From Motacilla alba alba (taxonomy: Eukaryota; Chordata; Aves; Passeriformes; Motacillidae), in assembly GCF_015832195.1 (NCBI RefSeq), contig NC_052021.1, positions 23,604,286 through 23,668,285 on the forward strand: DNA of 64,000 nt, read 5' to 3'. The position numbers and the translations under genes are program-made. The number at the start of each line of letters is the position of its first letter. Positions within the stretch are counted from its first letter, which is position 1. Positions 1 to 23,301 of the stretch are shown here, one piece after another. Under the pieces are notes generated by a model. The model worked only from the letters and a program-made list of their open reading frames with translations, was not told where the DNA came from and made no database searches.

Positions 1-11086
<11,086 letters not shown>

Positions 11087-13598
11087 GAGCTGACTTCCCA
11101 CAACCCACCCATCCCATCTCCTCAGCAGGACCAGCCCTCGCTCCTTCCTGCCTCCTCCCCGAGTGTGAACACCGTTAGTGTGTGCTTGCAACACTGCTGC
11201 ATCCAGTGTTCTGAGACCAAAGACTTTTGCGTCCGTTCTGGGAGCAGAAGAGGAAGAAACAGGAAGAAAGGAGCAAAGAGCAAGAGAGACTAAAGACCCA
11301 AACGTAATTTGGGAATGGTGAGCCACCCTTGAGAACGATGAGAATTCTTCTTGCAAAGTAGAATTATGTTTATTTTTTATCTGTACTTTTGATCTTTGTT
11401 GGGTTTTTCCTCCTCAAACACATATGGGGAAGTTTAAAAGCTCCTCCGTTATTTTTTCAAGAGAGATCATGTTTTTAAAAAGTATTTTGCAGAGTTTTAA
11501 ATTGTTTCTGTCCCCCATGAACCTCAAATGGGCTCTGTCATGGTTTTGTGAATTGGCTCCTATGTCCTTAGGCCTCTTCTCACCCCTCTGTGGTCCTTTT
11601 TGTTACCCTGTTGAAAAAGTTACTAACTGGTACTTGTATGTTATTTGTGTCCTAAGAAGGAGCAAGCTTCAAAGAACCTCTGGTTTCAGCCACCTGGAGG
11701 ACCAAGAGATGATGATTATTACATTCTTGCAGTTAATTTTCAGGGAAGGAGTGGTTACTTTGGTATTTAATAATGTTTCAAAATTCAGAAGGTTTCTTTG
11801 TTAAACAGGCAAAAGCATTGTTACACTTACAGTTTTGTAACCTCCAAAACCTTTGTGTATGTTGAAGATGATACTGGGGGGAAGGAATTCATTAGCAAAA
11901 CTGCAGTCCCGTGAAATGAAAGCCGGGTGTGATATTCCACAGTGAAGTAACTGGGTGATTTTTCATTGATGTTCCTGACAACTGCATGGTGAAGTAATGT
12001 GTGAGCGCTGAGACGCCGAGTCTTTAAACGCTCCCGGGCTGCAGGTGGTCTGTGCAGCGTTAACTTGGCCAGAGCAGATGGTGCAGCCTTTGCTGAGTAT
12101 CAGAACATCAGTCCCTGTCCCCCCTGTAATCTCTAATATTAACACAGAAGATGCTGCTACAATTACAGCCAAAGTACATGCTCCAGGTGACAGTAAACCT
12201 CTGCCAGTGCAAGGATGGGCACTGCTGAGGAGCCAGAACCATCCTCTCCTCTCAAAGAGCTGACAAAACTTTCCAGACGCGAGTGTATTGCACTTCAGGG
12301 ATTCAGAGAGGTTCATTTCCAGGCTGTTCCCAGCCACATTCATTCCTTTGAGTGGATTCAGTGCATTTCCTTCTCTCTTGCCCCTTTTAACAGCCATTGT
12401 AGGGATTACCAAGGTAGCAGAGCAGAGAGCCTCCCACCCAGCTGCCACCAGTGCAGGGCAACACCTGCCTTGGGCAGCAGAAACCAATTCCTCCACCCCA
12501 AAAACCTCGATGCTGATTGGGTGCCAGCAAGAAGCACCCTATGGCAGTTGTGCATCACCCGTTTCCACAGATGGAGTCTACATCCTCAAATGAATACAAA
12601 AAGAAAGTCGTCCCCCACCCCGGTCCTCTCCCCTTCCAATACTGTCTCAAACAAAATGGGAACATCAGTATCTGGATTGATAAATCAGGCTTTGTGGTTT
12701 CTCTGCTTCAAGATCCTTCTATGGCCCCTGGCTATGTAGCATTTCCCTTTCTTTACACGTGGATAATCTCTTTAAGGACATCCAAAGAAGCCCCCAGCCC
12801 CAAATGCAACTGCCAGAGCTCTCTGTGCCTGCAGGCCTGCCCTGTCTCTCCTGCTCGCGGGCTGTGGAAGGCACTCACTGCAAGCTCCCGTGGTCCGTCT
12901 GTGTGAGTGGTGGCTGGAAAGGTGCAATATTCCATTGCAGGATGTCCCCGTGGGAATTGGAGTGTGTGGTATCAGAGCCAATTGGGTTTGCCTGTCTCCT
13001 TCCTCCTCCTCTCTCTTCCATCTTCACAAAGCAGCCCTAATTTTTGCTGTCCACCCTGATGGGAGCCACCCATGAGGATGAAGTCCCTGCAAGGGGCATA
13101 GAAATTGCACAGTATCCACCTTGTGCACCCAGTGAGGAGGAAACAGGCCCTCCAAAGCCTTGCTCTCTCATGTAGCTTTTTGACTTTTCCCATCCAAAAA
13201 TGTTTCCTTAGCCTCCATTCCCCTCTTGCTCTGATGTGCACCAGCACTGCTGAGAGCACGCGGCTTGACAGCAGCATGGGCTGGCCTAAGCCTTGCGCCT
13301 TCCCAGACAGCTGCCAATATTGCACCTTTCTCACAGAGCAAAATGTCCAGATGTTACAGCGTTTGTCCGTGGCGAGGGACTCATCTTGCCAGTTTTTATC
13401 TATTGTTGCTGAATGTAAAAGTTTGTTGGAAGTGTTTGACACGGTGGTGAATTTGAGATGCAGTATCCGTTTTGTCAAACCTGCCAAAGGAGGGAAGGCT
13501 CAAGTCAAGGCAGCTCTCTCCAGGATGAGGTTGCTCACTGGATCTGACTTCTGCTTCTTATGGCAGGTTAAGGATTTGTTTCAATGTCTGTTTCCCTT

Positions 13599-13631
13599 AA
13601 AAAAAAAAAAAAAAAAGGCAAAAAAAAAAAA
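13599..13631 (+). repeat. Interrupted poly-A tract
   Basis: Two A-runs of about 18 and 12 bases are separated by ggc inside the probable CNNM2 3' UTR. No retrotransposon body is recognisable directly upstream, so this is called a simple A-rich repeat only. Confidence 0.8.
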
Positions 13632-16600
13632 GCACCAATTTTTCCAACCAAAGCCATGTGATCCCAAAGCAAATACCTCCTGCTTCTGCCCATGCTGCAC
13701 TGTTCCAAAATTTGCAGGCAGTTTTCTGCATGACTGTTTTTCATCATTTGTATAGATCAAATAATGGAAAGTGAAGTAATTTCACTTAATTTCCATAAAA
13801 TTAGTTGATTGTAGATGTGTTTCATATGGAAAATACGAACCTGACCGAGAGGGGTTAGGAGCTGCTACTACTAATTAGCTTGAAGAACAAAGCATGGTCC
13901 TCTCCCTGGAGGGGAAAAAATCCCGTCTCCCTGTTCTCAGGGTATTTACAGTTTTACTGTTTAACAAATGCGAGGGGTTCCCAGCCCCCCTGGTGGGAAC
14001 CATCACAGCAGAGGAGCCCCATGCCCAGCTCAGGATCCCTCTGAGCATTGGGATGGCGTTTGCCAGGGCTTGGCTCTCCTGACTGCAGTAGAGGTGCCAT
14101 GGCATCAGATCCGTGCCCTTGCAGGGGTGTCCTGCCCAAGCAGTTCTGCCCCCTCTGCCTCACGGGGCACTTTGCAGCGCTGCAGTGCCACGAGGACACG
14201 CGGCCCGTCACCACAGCGCAGGGCACCAGCTGGTGGCTTTGGGAATCGTTGGACTTGACCTCAGACCTTGGCCAGGCTTTGACTCGTAGAAAGGATACTG
14301 CATCTTCCCATGGCAGCTCCTGCTGCTGCCTTTGTTCCCCTTGCCCGTCTGCCTCTGGGTGCAGGCAGCAGGGTGGATGATGGCCTGTTGGCCGGGGGAG
14401 GCTGGGAGGGCATCTAGCCATGGTTTCTACTGTCAATACAATTTTGCACAAGAGTTCTTTGCAGTGAGGTTTTCAACACTAATATCTTAAATGCACAACT
14501 GTGAATTATATCTTTTACACTCCTGTTGGTTGAATTTCCTTTAAACAAGATGAACCCGAATCTGTTGTAACTATGATTTATTTTTCTAAATTCTGTGTAT
14601 TGCCAAATCTTTGTAAAGAGTGAAGGAATGTTCTTGCTTTCCAGCGAGACTCTTTCTCCAAACGAGACTGACTGTGGTGTTGTGGAGATCATATGAAGCG
14701 TGTTAGTTCTGAGAGGAGAGGGGCTCAGTGGGGAGCAAACCTGCCTCAGCCGCTCTGTGCCGTAAGCTCAGACCCTTTGGAGTTTACAAAGTGCTTGTTG
14801 TTTTATTCCCAGCTTGTCCACTCCCTGAAATCCCAGTGCAGCTGGAGACTGCTGCCCTGGAGGAGCTCTGGATGGGTGATCCCACAGTGGGATGAGGAAT
14901 GCTGGTGGGCAGGGGCCCCGAGGCTGGTGTGGCAGGAAAAAGTGCTTCCCCCATCCAGATGCACCAGGAGAGGAAGCTCCACAGGGCAGATCCCTCTGCT
15001 CACTACTTCTGCTCCAAACCTGTGTCATGTGTAGTTCCCTCTCACGTTCTTTTTGCCCCTGTAAGCTCCTGCTCCAGACTAAGCAGGAATGGGATGATGG
15101 TTGAGGCCTGTGTGGGGGCAGCTGGAGCTGGCTGCTGGAGGTGTGCAGTTCTTGGGTCTGTTGGAAGAAGAGTTAGCTACTCATTCACATTGTGCTCGCT
15201 TTTCTGTTCCTCCTCTCTTCTCCTGGACTCACTTCCTTTTTCCTCACCACTGGGGGCTTTTTTGTTTGTTTTTCTTCTTTTCTTTAAGTGCCTTTTTGTG
15301 TGGGTGGAGCTGGCAAGCGTAGGAGTCTCAGGATATGGCCCTTTGCACTCAGACCTGGAGAAAGCTCAGGGGTAGCGGGGTGAGTTGCCCCGAAGGCCCA
15401 CACACATCACCCATCGCTGCTTCTCAGCCTTCGGGGCCCAGCTTGGGTGAGGATGAGATTTGGCACTGGTGGTGTCAGGCTTTGGTTCAAATCAGCTCAA
15501 AGAAAACCAAAGAGGTAGCTTTGTGTGAGGGGCTGCTTGGGCAGCGGTGGTGCTTCCTGTGATCTCTTCAGAGCTCAGCCAAGGGGTGTGGGGGTGCCAG
15601 TGGCAAAGAGCAGCCCTTTCCTCCTCACAGGCATCCTGTGTAAGTATCCTGTGTGGTGGAGAACACAGCCACATTGTCCAGGACCCCTTAGAACATGCAT
15701 CTTCCTTGTGCAGAATTATGTTCTCTATAGAAATCATTCCCACATGAAAGGTGAACCCTATTTTATACAATGTCTAATACACACATCTGTGGTTTTAAAT
15801 CTAGTATCTGTGTACCAGTTGTCAAGTTATCCAGTGTCTGGGTTACCAATAGAAAACTGGGGCTTGGGGTGGGGAAGGATGCTGCAGAGTACCTCCTCTG
15901 ATGCTGACTTGAGGCTTCATCCCAAAGATGCCCACCCAGCATTGAGGGGTCCCTGTGTCCACACTGTGCCCTGTCCCCAGGCAGGAACCCTGGCTGTGGT
16001 GTGGTACAGCCCCAGATGTGCTGCCCATCCCACCCCCTGGCTCTACACGGGGGCTCTACATAGACCCACAGACGTACCTGTTCCCTGGATACTGAGGGTT
16101 GGTTTGGCCCAGTGGTGAAATGGTGAGCTTAACCAACACAGTCAGGCAGCTTCCCATGGCACAGATGGGAGAGAAGCCTTCATCTGACTTAGCAGCAGGG
16201 AGGACAGGCTCTGCACCACAGGCTGGACTGGGCAGCCCCTCTCATCCCTGCTTTTGGTCCATCAGCTGCAGGTCTCTTGCTGGTGTGATGTCTCTGGTGA
16301 TTCTGGCCTCACTCCCACATGTGAGCACCACAGGGGACCTGGACATCCATGTCTCCGTGCAGAGCCCCCTCAACAATCCTGCTTGGTGTCTTGCTCTTAT
16401 CCTGGAGCCTGGCTTCATGCTGGGTTGTGTTCCTCTGGGGCCAGTCTCAGGGCTGCATCCAGATGAGGAGATGTTGTTGCTGTGGGTCCAAGGCGGTACA
16501 GTTGAGCTTTTCCATCTTGTGTGTGCCTATTTTCCTGAGCTTCAGGGATGGGAAGAGGTTGCTGGAAAGCTGTCTCCAGTCAGTGGCACGGTACAGGTAG

Positions 16601-17420
16601 CAGATGGAGTTGTTTCATAGGTTGGTAGCACTGAATTCAGTAAAAGTGATGTTTTCTTCTTGTTATCCTGAGGTCAGATCCTATAGGAGTTCTTCGTGTT
16701 GGAAATACGGTACTCAAAGCTGCTGGTCTTCTGTCTCCAGCTGAAAAACATCATTCTCCTCTCAGGTTTTGCCTTTGGGCTCTGTTTTCCTCTGAGCAGG
16801 GCTGATCACTAGGATCCTGCAGCACTTGGTGCCCTGGCTGCTCTTGCTCCTTCAAGGCAGATTTCTGGCCAAGGAAGTGCTTGGTGTTTGATCCTGTCCC
16901 AGAAGCAGAGGTTAGGCTGGACTCTGTAGAAGCACCCTGTCATGGAACCAGGCTAGAGGTTTGTCAGCTGTTGTGAGCCTGAAACATGCAAAGGCTGCAG
17001 TTGGCTCCAGTGCTCCAGGAGTGGATTTGATTTCTTTGCTGTCTTCTCCTTCAGAAAGCAGCATGGCAGTTGGTTGGCAGCAGGGTTTGTTGGGGAGGAA
17101 GGGCTTGTTCCAGCATTTGGTGCTTGGTGTAGTGGTCCAGCATCCCTCCTCAACTGTTTGCTGATCACAGAGCTTTATAACAGACGGTGGTGTTTTATCC
17201 TCTGGGCATCACTGGTGAACCAAATGCTTCCAAATACAAGTGAAAAAACTAGTTGGTGTCAGATGCCTTTAGTTGGAAGTGCCAATATGGAATGCATGTC
17301 CCAAAGGTCGCTGTGGGAGAGTGAGGGGTTCCTGATGAGCTCCTCTTCTCAGAAGTGACAGACTGGTCAGGCCTAGATCAGCTCTAGTGTTATTCCTGCT
17401 TTAAAGTCTCAGGTCCAGCA

Positions 17421-17465
17421 GGCTGGGCTGGGCTGGCTTGGCTTGGCTTGGCTTGGCTTGGCTGG
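17421..17465 (+). repeat. GGCTT/GGCTG pentanucleotide repeat
   Basis: Two or three GGCTG-like units are followed by five perfect GGCTT units (17435-17459) and a closing GGCTG. It is a short pentameric microsatellite in the probable CNNM2 3' UTR. Confidence 0.85.
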
Positions 17466-18179
17466 CAGGTTTTCACCCAGGGTACGCTCTCTGTCCTTCT
17501 GCACTGTGCTGGCTTGGATTCAGCACTGTGGCCTCTGTGACAGCTGTGTTCACATCACAGCTGCTTCTCTGCTTCACTCACTGGGCTTTAATTGAGTGTT
17601 CAGCAAGGTGAGAAGGAGGAGCAGTAGTGAGGAACGGGCCATGCTGCAGCCATTCTGGCTTCATTTCTCACACTGAGCGTAGGAGATGCTGCTCAAGGGA
17701 CTCTGCCTTCCTCGGAGATTACATGGAACTTGGAGCTTTGAATCCCCCCAGGACCCCTGCAGCAGTGCTGTGGTCTCATTTGATCCATGTTCTCCTGAGC
17801 ACAAGGGTGGCTTACCAGTAGTTCAGGGTCAGGCCCTGCTGAGGGACCTCAGAGCTCTTGGCATTTTTTTTTTTCTCCAGCAGAGCCAGCCTTGACACCT
17901 GAATCACTGGGCAGGTGCCTGGATGCCAAACACAGTGAATCTGAAACCCTAAATACTTGAGATGTGTTTCTGGAAGCCACGAGCAGCTGATGCTCAGCAG
18001 CCAGAGGTCTCACACCAAACCTTTCTCCTTCCTGGCTGCCCCGAGCCCTGCCCTGGCTGCTGCTGGCTCGGCCTTGGTCCCCCCATTCCAGAGCATGGTG
18101 GCTCTCCCTTTGCAGTGCATTTTCATGGCTGTCTGATCCCACTCCAGCCAGCTTTTCCCTGTGTCTTATTTGCCATCGT

Positions 18180-18500
18180 ATGTGGTCTTTGCGAATTGTA
18201 TCATATTGTACATGACTTCGGGTTTCCAGAGTTGTAGTATTCTGACTACAGTATTTCCGTGTGTGTACATAAACCTGAATAAGCACAACTGAAATCCTGA
18301 ATGAAGTGTATACGTTTCATATACTGATTGTCATACAAATTAATTTTATAATTATTCCGATTTTGTTGTAGATTTCCAATCTTTCCTATTTATTTTGTAC
18401 CAGATTTATTTGTATATTTTGTGATTTTGTTTTAAAGCATTTTGTTTATTTCTATTCTTTTTAGATAAATGATGATTTTTTTTTTTTCTGTTGAACATTC
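18180..18500 (+). promoter_or_regulatory. CNNM2: AU-rich distal 3' UTR block with a Pumilio-type site
   Basis: This stretch is strongly AT-rich compared with its GC-rich flanks. It contains TGTACATA at 18264-18271, which matches the Pumilio consensus UGUANAUA, and several TATTTA/ATTTAT motifs of the AU-element type at about 18385-18460. It lies 370-690 nt before the only AATAAA, the usual place for stability elements. Function is inferred from motifs alone. Confidence 0.45.
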
Positions 18501-18872
18501 CAGTTTATGCATTTTTCCCTCCTCTATGCTCTCCCCTCATTTCCAAGGGACAGATTTTGGCATGTGGGTGGTGGGGCTGATGTCTGTGATCCTGTACCCA
18601 GATCTCTCCTACTGGCACATTTAACAGTCTTTAATCTCCACTTCGGCTGCCGGGAGCCGCACAGAGGCTGGATCGTGTTCCTTCAGAGGCAGGTGTTGCT
18701 CCTCGCTTTGGTGGGTCTGCGCCTCAAGACTGGAGGACTTTCCTCAGTCCTCAAGCTGGGGAGGGCCGTGCTGCTGGCTTTGCTGATCAGGGGCTGGCTG
18801 GGAAGCTGGTGGCAATGGCAAGCAGCTGACTTTTTGAAGTTCCCTCAAGGGTGAGGGTCTTTTTCTTTCCGT

Positions 18873-18878
18873 AATAAA
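18873..18878 (+). terminator. CNNM2: Polyadenylation signal AATAAA for CNNM2
   Basis: AATAAA is followed about 30 nt later by a T/G-containing stretch (atgtttgtctcc). It is the only canonical signal I see downstream of the CNNM2 stop in this span. Cleavage would fall near 18890-18900. Confidence 0.6.
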
Positions 18879-18895
18879 AACCCCTTATTTACAAC

Positions 18896-21839
18896 CTGCT
18901 CTCCGTAGGCCATGTTTGTCTCCGAGCGCAGACGCCGTCTGTCCGCAGCGCGTTCCCGCCCGCGGGCCGTCACCGCGGGTCTCCGCTGAGGGACGTGCCT
19001 GGGGATGACGGCTCCGTGGGACGGGAGAAGTTTGGTGGAGTGAGTCGGTCCGTCCCCCTGCACTCGGGTGCTGCTGCCTTCTCCCCTCATGGTGGCGTTT
19101 TGGCAGTGGAGCTGTGTGGAGCCTGCAGCAGCAGAGACATTGCTGGGCAGGAGAGCGAGCCTGTGCTTAGTCCCTTGTCCACCTTCACTTCACGCTGGTG
19201 GAGGAACAGCCCCTGTCCTGCGTGTCACCTACAGCCTTGCCATGTGCTCATATTGTGCTCCTGCCATCCCTCAGTCCCTCCCCTCTTCACAGCTCTTCCA
19301 CCCAGCTGCTCTCCCTGCTCCCAGCTTTTGTCATGCTCAGCTCTTGACCCTGGGTTAGCAAAATGGGCAGCAACTGCTCAAACCTTGTAGGGATTTTTGC
19401 TGCACCCTGTGCTGCAGGATGACCCCATCCCTCTGGACCTCGCTCCCCTGTCATGCATCAGCAGGACAGAGAGAGTGGCAGGTCCTTGAGGACTCCTGCT
19501 CCCCTGTGTATGCCTGTCCCTGGCAGCTGGTGGAGGGTGGTGGGATGCTACAAGCACGATGGAAGTAGAATTAATGTGGAGGCCAACCTCAGGATGGCTT
19601 TGGTGGTAATGAGCAGCAGGAAGGAGGAGCAGGATAGAGAGAGCCCAGGACTTCTGGAAGGGAGGGCATAAGAGGCCAGGTCCCTTCAGGGAGGCGGGAT
19701 GGGTTTGGCCGCTGGGTCCAGGCCGCTGTGGCAGAAGAGCAGGAGCAGTGCCCAAAACTGTACCCAGGGCTCTGTGTCCTCAAGGCTCCAGCAGTACCTC
19801 CTGCCATGGCCGGGCTCTGCAGCCTAGTGGCCCACAGGGCTGGTCTCCTGGAGGCAAAGCACCCTTGTGCAGGGCCAGGGTGGACTGGTGGCTCTGCAGT
19901 TACAGAATTTCTTTATCCATGTTTGCCGTGCTGGGGCTTCAGGCCGGAGGTTGGAATGGCTGCTGCTCGGGGACTGGCACAGGGCTTTGCGCCCTTTGAT
20001 ACGGAGCTGCAGCTGGGCCTTGCTCTGCGGAGTGAGGAGGTGGCATAAAGGAGGAGGAGCTGGGAGCAGCTCGTGACTGTGACCTGGTCAGAAGTGGCAG
20101 TGCCCAACACACGATGTCTGAGGCCTGTGGCGAAGGGCAGTGAGCCTTGGGTTCCTTTCTCTGGTAGGGTTTGGTTCGTGCAGCCCCTATGAGCCCCCTC
20201 TGGCTCCACAGAGCAGGGGAGCTGGGGAAAGTGGGAGAAACCAGAAATCAGGTCCGTGAGAGCTCCGGACAGGGGCTGAGGCCTGCTCCCCATGCTCGCC
20301 TTGCTTCCACCAGGCTTTCTCTGCAGGAGACAATCTGCTGGTGGGCAAAAGCAAAGCATGTCTGTCCCTGGGCTGGGGAACAGGTTGCAGAGAGAGCAGC
20401 AGGGGCTTTCCCTGAGGCTCTGCAGAGTGATTGCAGACACAGGTGCTGCCAGGCAGCTTCTGGGAAGCAGCAGCTGGTGCAGATCAGCCATGGGCAGCTG
20501 CCTGAGGAAGGTGTGGGCTGGCAACTTGGGCTGTGACTGTGTCCCCAGTGCCAGCCAGGGCAAGAAGCTTCACCCTGGCTCATGGTCCATGGTTACTACA
20601 ACTTCATGGTGGAGCCAGCACGGGATGGATAGGATGGTACAAGGCCAGGCAGTGCCTGTATGTCTGTCAGGCTTTGGCCGACACTTTCCCACCATGAAGT
20701 GAGGGTCAAATACTTTCCATTGCTCCAGCCTTGAAGACTCTTCTCCCGATCTCAGTCAGAAATAGCCCTGGGCTGGGAGTGAGCTATTTGTGGTGACCGA
20801 CTGGGGAGGAGGAATGCATGGAGCTCCCCAGACCTCCCTTTCTGCAGCCATATGCCTCCCCCAGCTGCTGAGCTAAAGCTTAAAAAATTCAAGTAGCTAT
20901 ACTTGGAGAAACGAAGTTTAAACATAGCAGAGCCCAGCACGGCCTTTGGCGAAAGGGCTCGGGAACAGCTCCCTGGAACCCTTCCTGCAGCCAGCCTCAC
21001 ATGTGGGTGCATGTTAGCTCCTCTCCAGACCCCAAAACTGAGGTGTCAGGGACCCAGTGCTCTGGAGCTTTCAGCAATCCCTCAAGTGTCAGGTGTTGAG
21101 TGTTGGCCACCAGCTGTTGCCATTTGGTATTGCTTTTCTGTCTGGCACTTCAGGCCCTGGTACTGAATATCCTTCTGTGGTGGCGCTGATGGGGGAACCT
21201 CCTCAGATCTAGTATGGTTGGCATGAGGAGTTGGTTTGTAGGGGAGGAGCGAGCTCAGCAGTGCCCAAGGCTGCCTGTCTTAGCTGGGCACAGCCTTGTG
21301 TGGGTATTCTTCCCTGGGTATTCTTGTCTATTTAAGCAGGTTTGCAGCTCCAGGTGAGCACAGGCTGTGCTGTGCCCCGCTGCCACTCTGGCCATGTGTC
21401 TTGCAGGGACAGAGGGGCAGGAAGTGATCCTTGATAATGTCTGTGGGAAACAGCCCTAGCAAGACAGTGTTGGAGGTAGTGGCAGTGTAGGGATGTTCCC
21501 CTTCCCACCATGAAAAAGCCCCTCCTCACTCTGTGTCCAAGACAAAGTATTTCTCTGCCTTCCCCATGCTTTCCTGGCTGATGCAAATGGTGATAACAGA
21601 AGCCTCATGCCTCAACATTGCTTCCTGGGCCAAAGTAAGGACCAGGTGTGCCCTTACAGCAAGATCCACTGCCACTGCTCCTCAGTGCATTACATAACTG
21701 ATTCCTAAAGATGCTTTCACTGTTACCCTGTCACCCACCCTGCTGGCACCCCACAGACCAGTCCCATCTCTTCCCACCAACTCCAGCACAGCTCTCATCA
21801 TCTCAGCACCATCCCATAAAGCACGCCACTAAGCATTTC
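18896..21839. other. Spacer between convergent CNNM2 and NT5C2
   Basis: This GC-rich region of about 2.9 kb lies between the two predicted poly-A sites. Both strands have many overlapping open frames (for example 19913-20563 minus and 20171-20536 plus), a composition effect of few stop codons; none has a recognisable domain. The CpG-dense block at its left edge is listed separately. No tRNA, repeat family or other gene was recognised. Confidence 0.6.
18905..19060. promoter_or_regulatory. Small CpG-dense block
   Basis: CpG dinucleotides are dense here (for example ccgagcgcagacgccg, cgttcccgcccgcgggcc) and rare on both sides. It begins immediately downstream of the CNNM2 poly-A signal. A promoter for an unannotated transcript, a CTCF-type site or a plain GC-rich relic are all possible; the sequence does not decide. 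Confidence 0.45.
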
Positions 21840-23301
21840 TTAGAAACATCATCATTTATTGAACAACTGCCACTAGAGCAGCATTTTCCTGCTCAGATGT
21901 TGGTGTTGTGGTTTCTCTTCTTTTATTTTCTACTAAGGTACTTTAAAATGAAAAAAATTAAATGAGTTTATGGTACTGAAACAACAGTCAAATTCATTAC
22001 AAGAGGGCCCTCGTTGTAATCCCTTTGCAGCGAACGGCAGAGGCTGGAGTAAGGGAGGCTGCACCCATGACTCGGAGGAAAACCACGGGGCGCTGCTGCC
22101 TAGCTGTGTGCCAGCCCCGTGCCTTCCCTGGGCTGGCTTTCAGGCACAAGGACTAACTGCCCATCCCTGGGACACCCCCGGTCCCCACACAGCAGCCGTC
22201 GCCCTCCTTGGCCAGGGACGCAGCCTTGCCCACCGGCAATGAGGCTCCGCTTGCTCCGCACCAGACCAAGGACCGGGGCAGCTGCTGGACGGCCGGAGCT
22301 CCCCGGCTCCCACCCTGGGGCTGGCCCTGTGGCACGCGCTGTCTCCTAGTCTAGGGCAGGCCCATGTGGCCCGCAGCCCCTGGCACAACAGACCCTTTCA
22401 CTCCAAATGGTGGCTGGGGTTGATTTTGGGATGCTTCACTTAAAGTTGAGAGGACAGAAAGGTCAGGAGGATCACAGAGTGACTAATGTAATGCTAAAGC
22501 AGCAGCTTCAAGCTCCTGGGTTAATATTTACTGCTGAAACTGGAGGAGAACAGAGTGTGCAGCTCAGCTGTTCGAGAAATGCCCTGGAAATTATGCATCA
22601 CATGCCAATGGTGAGAGAGCTTGGAGACACTGGGAAAGGGTAACAAGCGGCTACAAGGTGAAATGCATATGGCAGCAGATGTGCAAGAGCTGGAATCTCA
22701 CTGCCATCCATGATGGCTGGAGGAGTCAAACCACTTACACAGAGAAACTCACACCAACAGAAGGTAAACTGAGTGCTAGAAGGCACAACAACACCCCGGC
22801 TAACATGGGGATGGGGAATCATGTAACCCAGGAGCAGAGGGTTAAGGGCAGCAACTTAACGGGCAGCAGGATTTGGATAATTTTGTCTCCTGCAGGGCCC
22901 AGCGCATCCCTTCTGTCTCCACAGAGAATGTAACAAATGCCAAAAACCGTTCAAAGGACTCTGTTCAAATGAAAACCAAATGAAACACATCATGGGAAAG
23001 GGAGAAACATGCAGCATCCCAAAATGTAATGGGAGTAGCATGACAGCACAGGCGGGCAGTCCAATCTGAATGCACCACCCAGTTAGAATCCATCAGCTTT
23101 TTGAACCGTCTGCAAAACTAAAAACAAGGGTCTCCTCCTAATTAGTGTTAATTTGTTAGAAGTTTCCAAATACTTTCAAAATGTGCCTTTGCAAGAATCA
23201 CACCCCCCAACCCATCACCCCAAGGGCCCCAACAACAGAATCCATTCCTGATCACTGCTAGAGTCATGGTTTATCTTCAGAAATACTTGGTTTCTTCCTT
23301 C
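21840..23301 (-). other. NT5C2: NT5C2 3' UTR (about 1.46 kb)
   Basis: This runs from the TAA at 23302-23304 to the predicted cleavage point. The half next to the stop is AT-rich, and a GC-rich patch with CpGs lies at about 22180-22380. No coding potential or repeat family was recognised. Confidence 0.7.
21855..21860 (-). terminator. NT5C2: Polyadenylation signal AATAAA for NT5C2
   Basis: On the minus strand AATAAA is followed after 20-40 nt by a GU-rich stretch (tggcgtgctttatggg), a good cleavage context. It is the only canonical signal I see between the NT5C2 stop and this point. Cleavage would fall at about 21835-21845. Confidence 0.75.

Larger units (their letters stand above)
11087..18895 (+). 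other. CNNM2: Probable CNNM2 3' UTR (about 7.8 kb)
   Basis: From the stop codon to the AATAAA at 18873 I find no other canonical AATAAA on the plus strand, so the simplest reading is one very long 3' UTR. Blocks with an AU-rich, UTR-like look lie at about 13780-13850, 14430-14700, 15700-15850 and 18180-18500, separated by GC-richer spacers. Overlapping open frames such as 12215-12739 and 13105-13755 have no recognisable domains. The alternative is a shorter transcript that uses a variant signal, with the rest being intergenic. The end coordinate is an estimate about 15-20 nt past the signal. Confidence 0.6.

Noticed and set aside
13105..13755. 216-codon plus-strand frame after CNNM2
   Set aside because: It runs through the A-rich tract as a lysine run, overlaps other frames on both strands and has no domain. 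It fits UTR sequence.
19913..20563. 216-codon minus-strand frame in the intergenic spacer
   Set aside because: GC-rich composition explains the lack of stops. Frames of similar length occur on the opposite strand in the same place, and no protein family was recognised.
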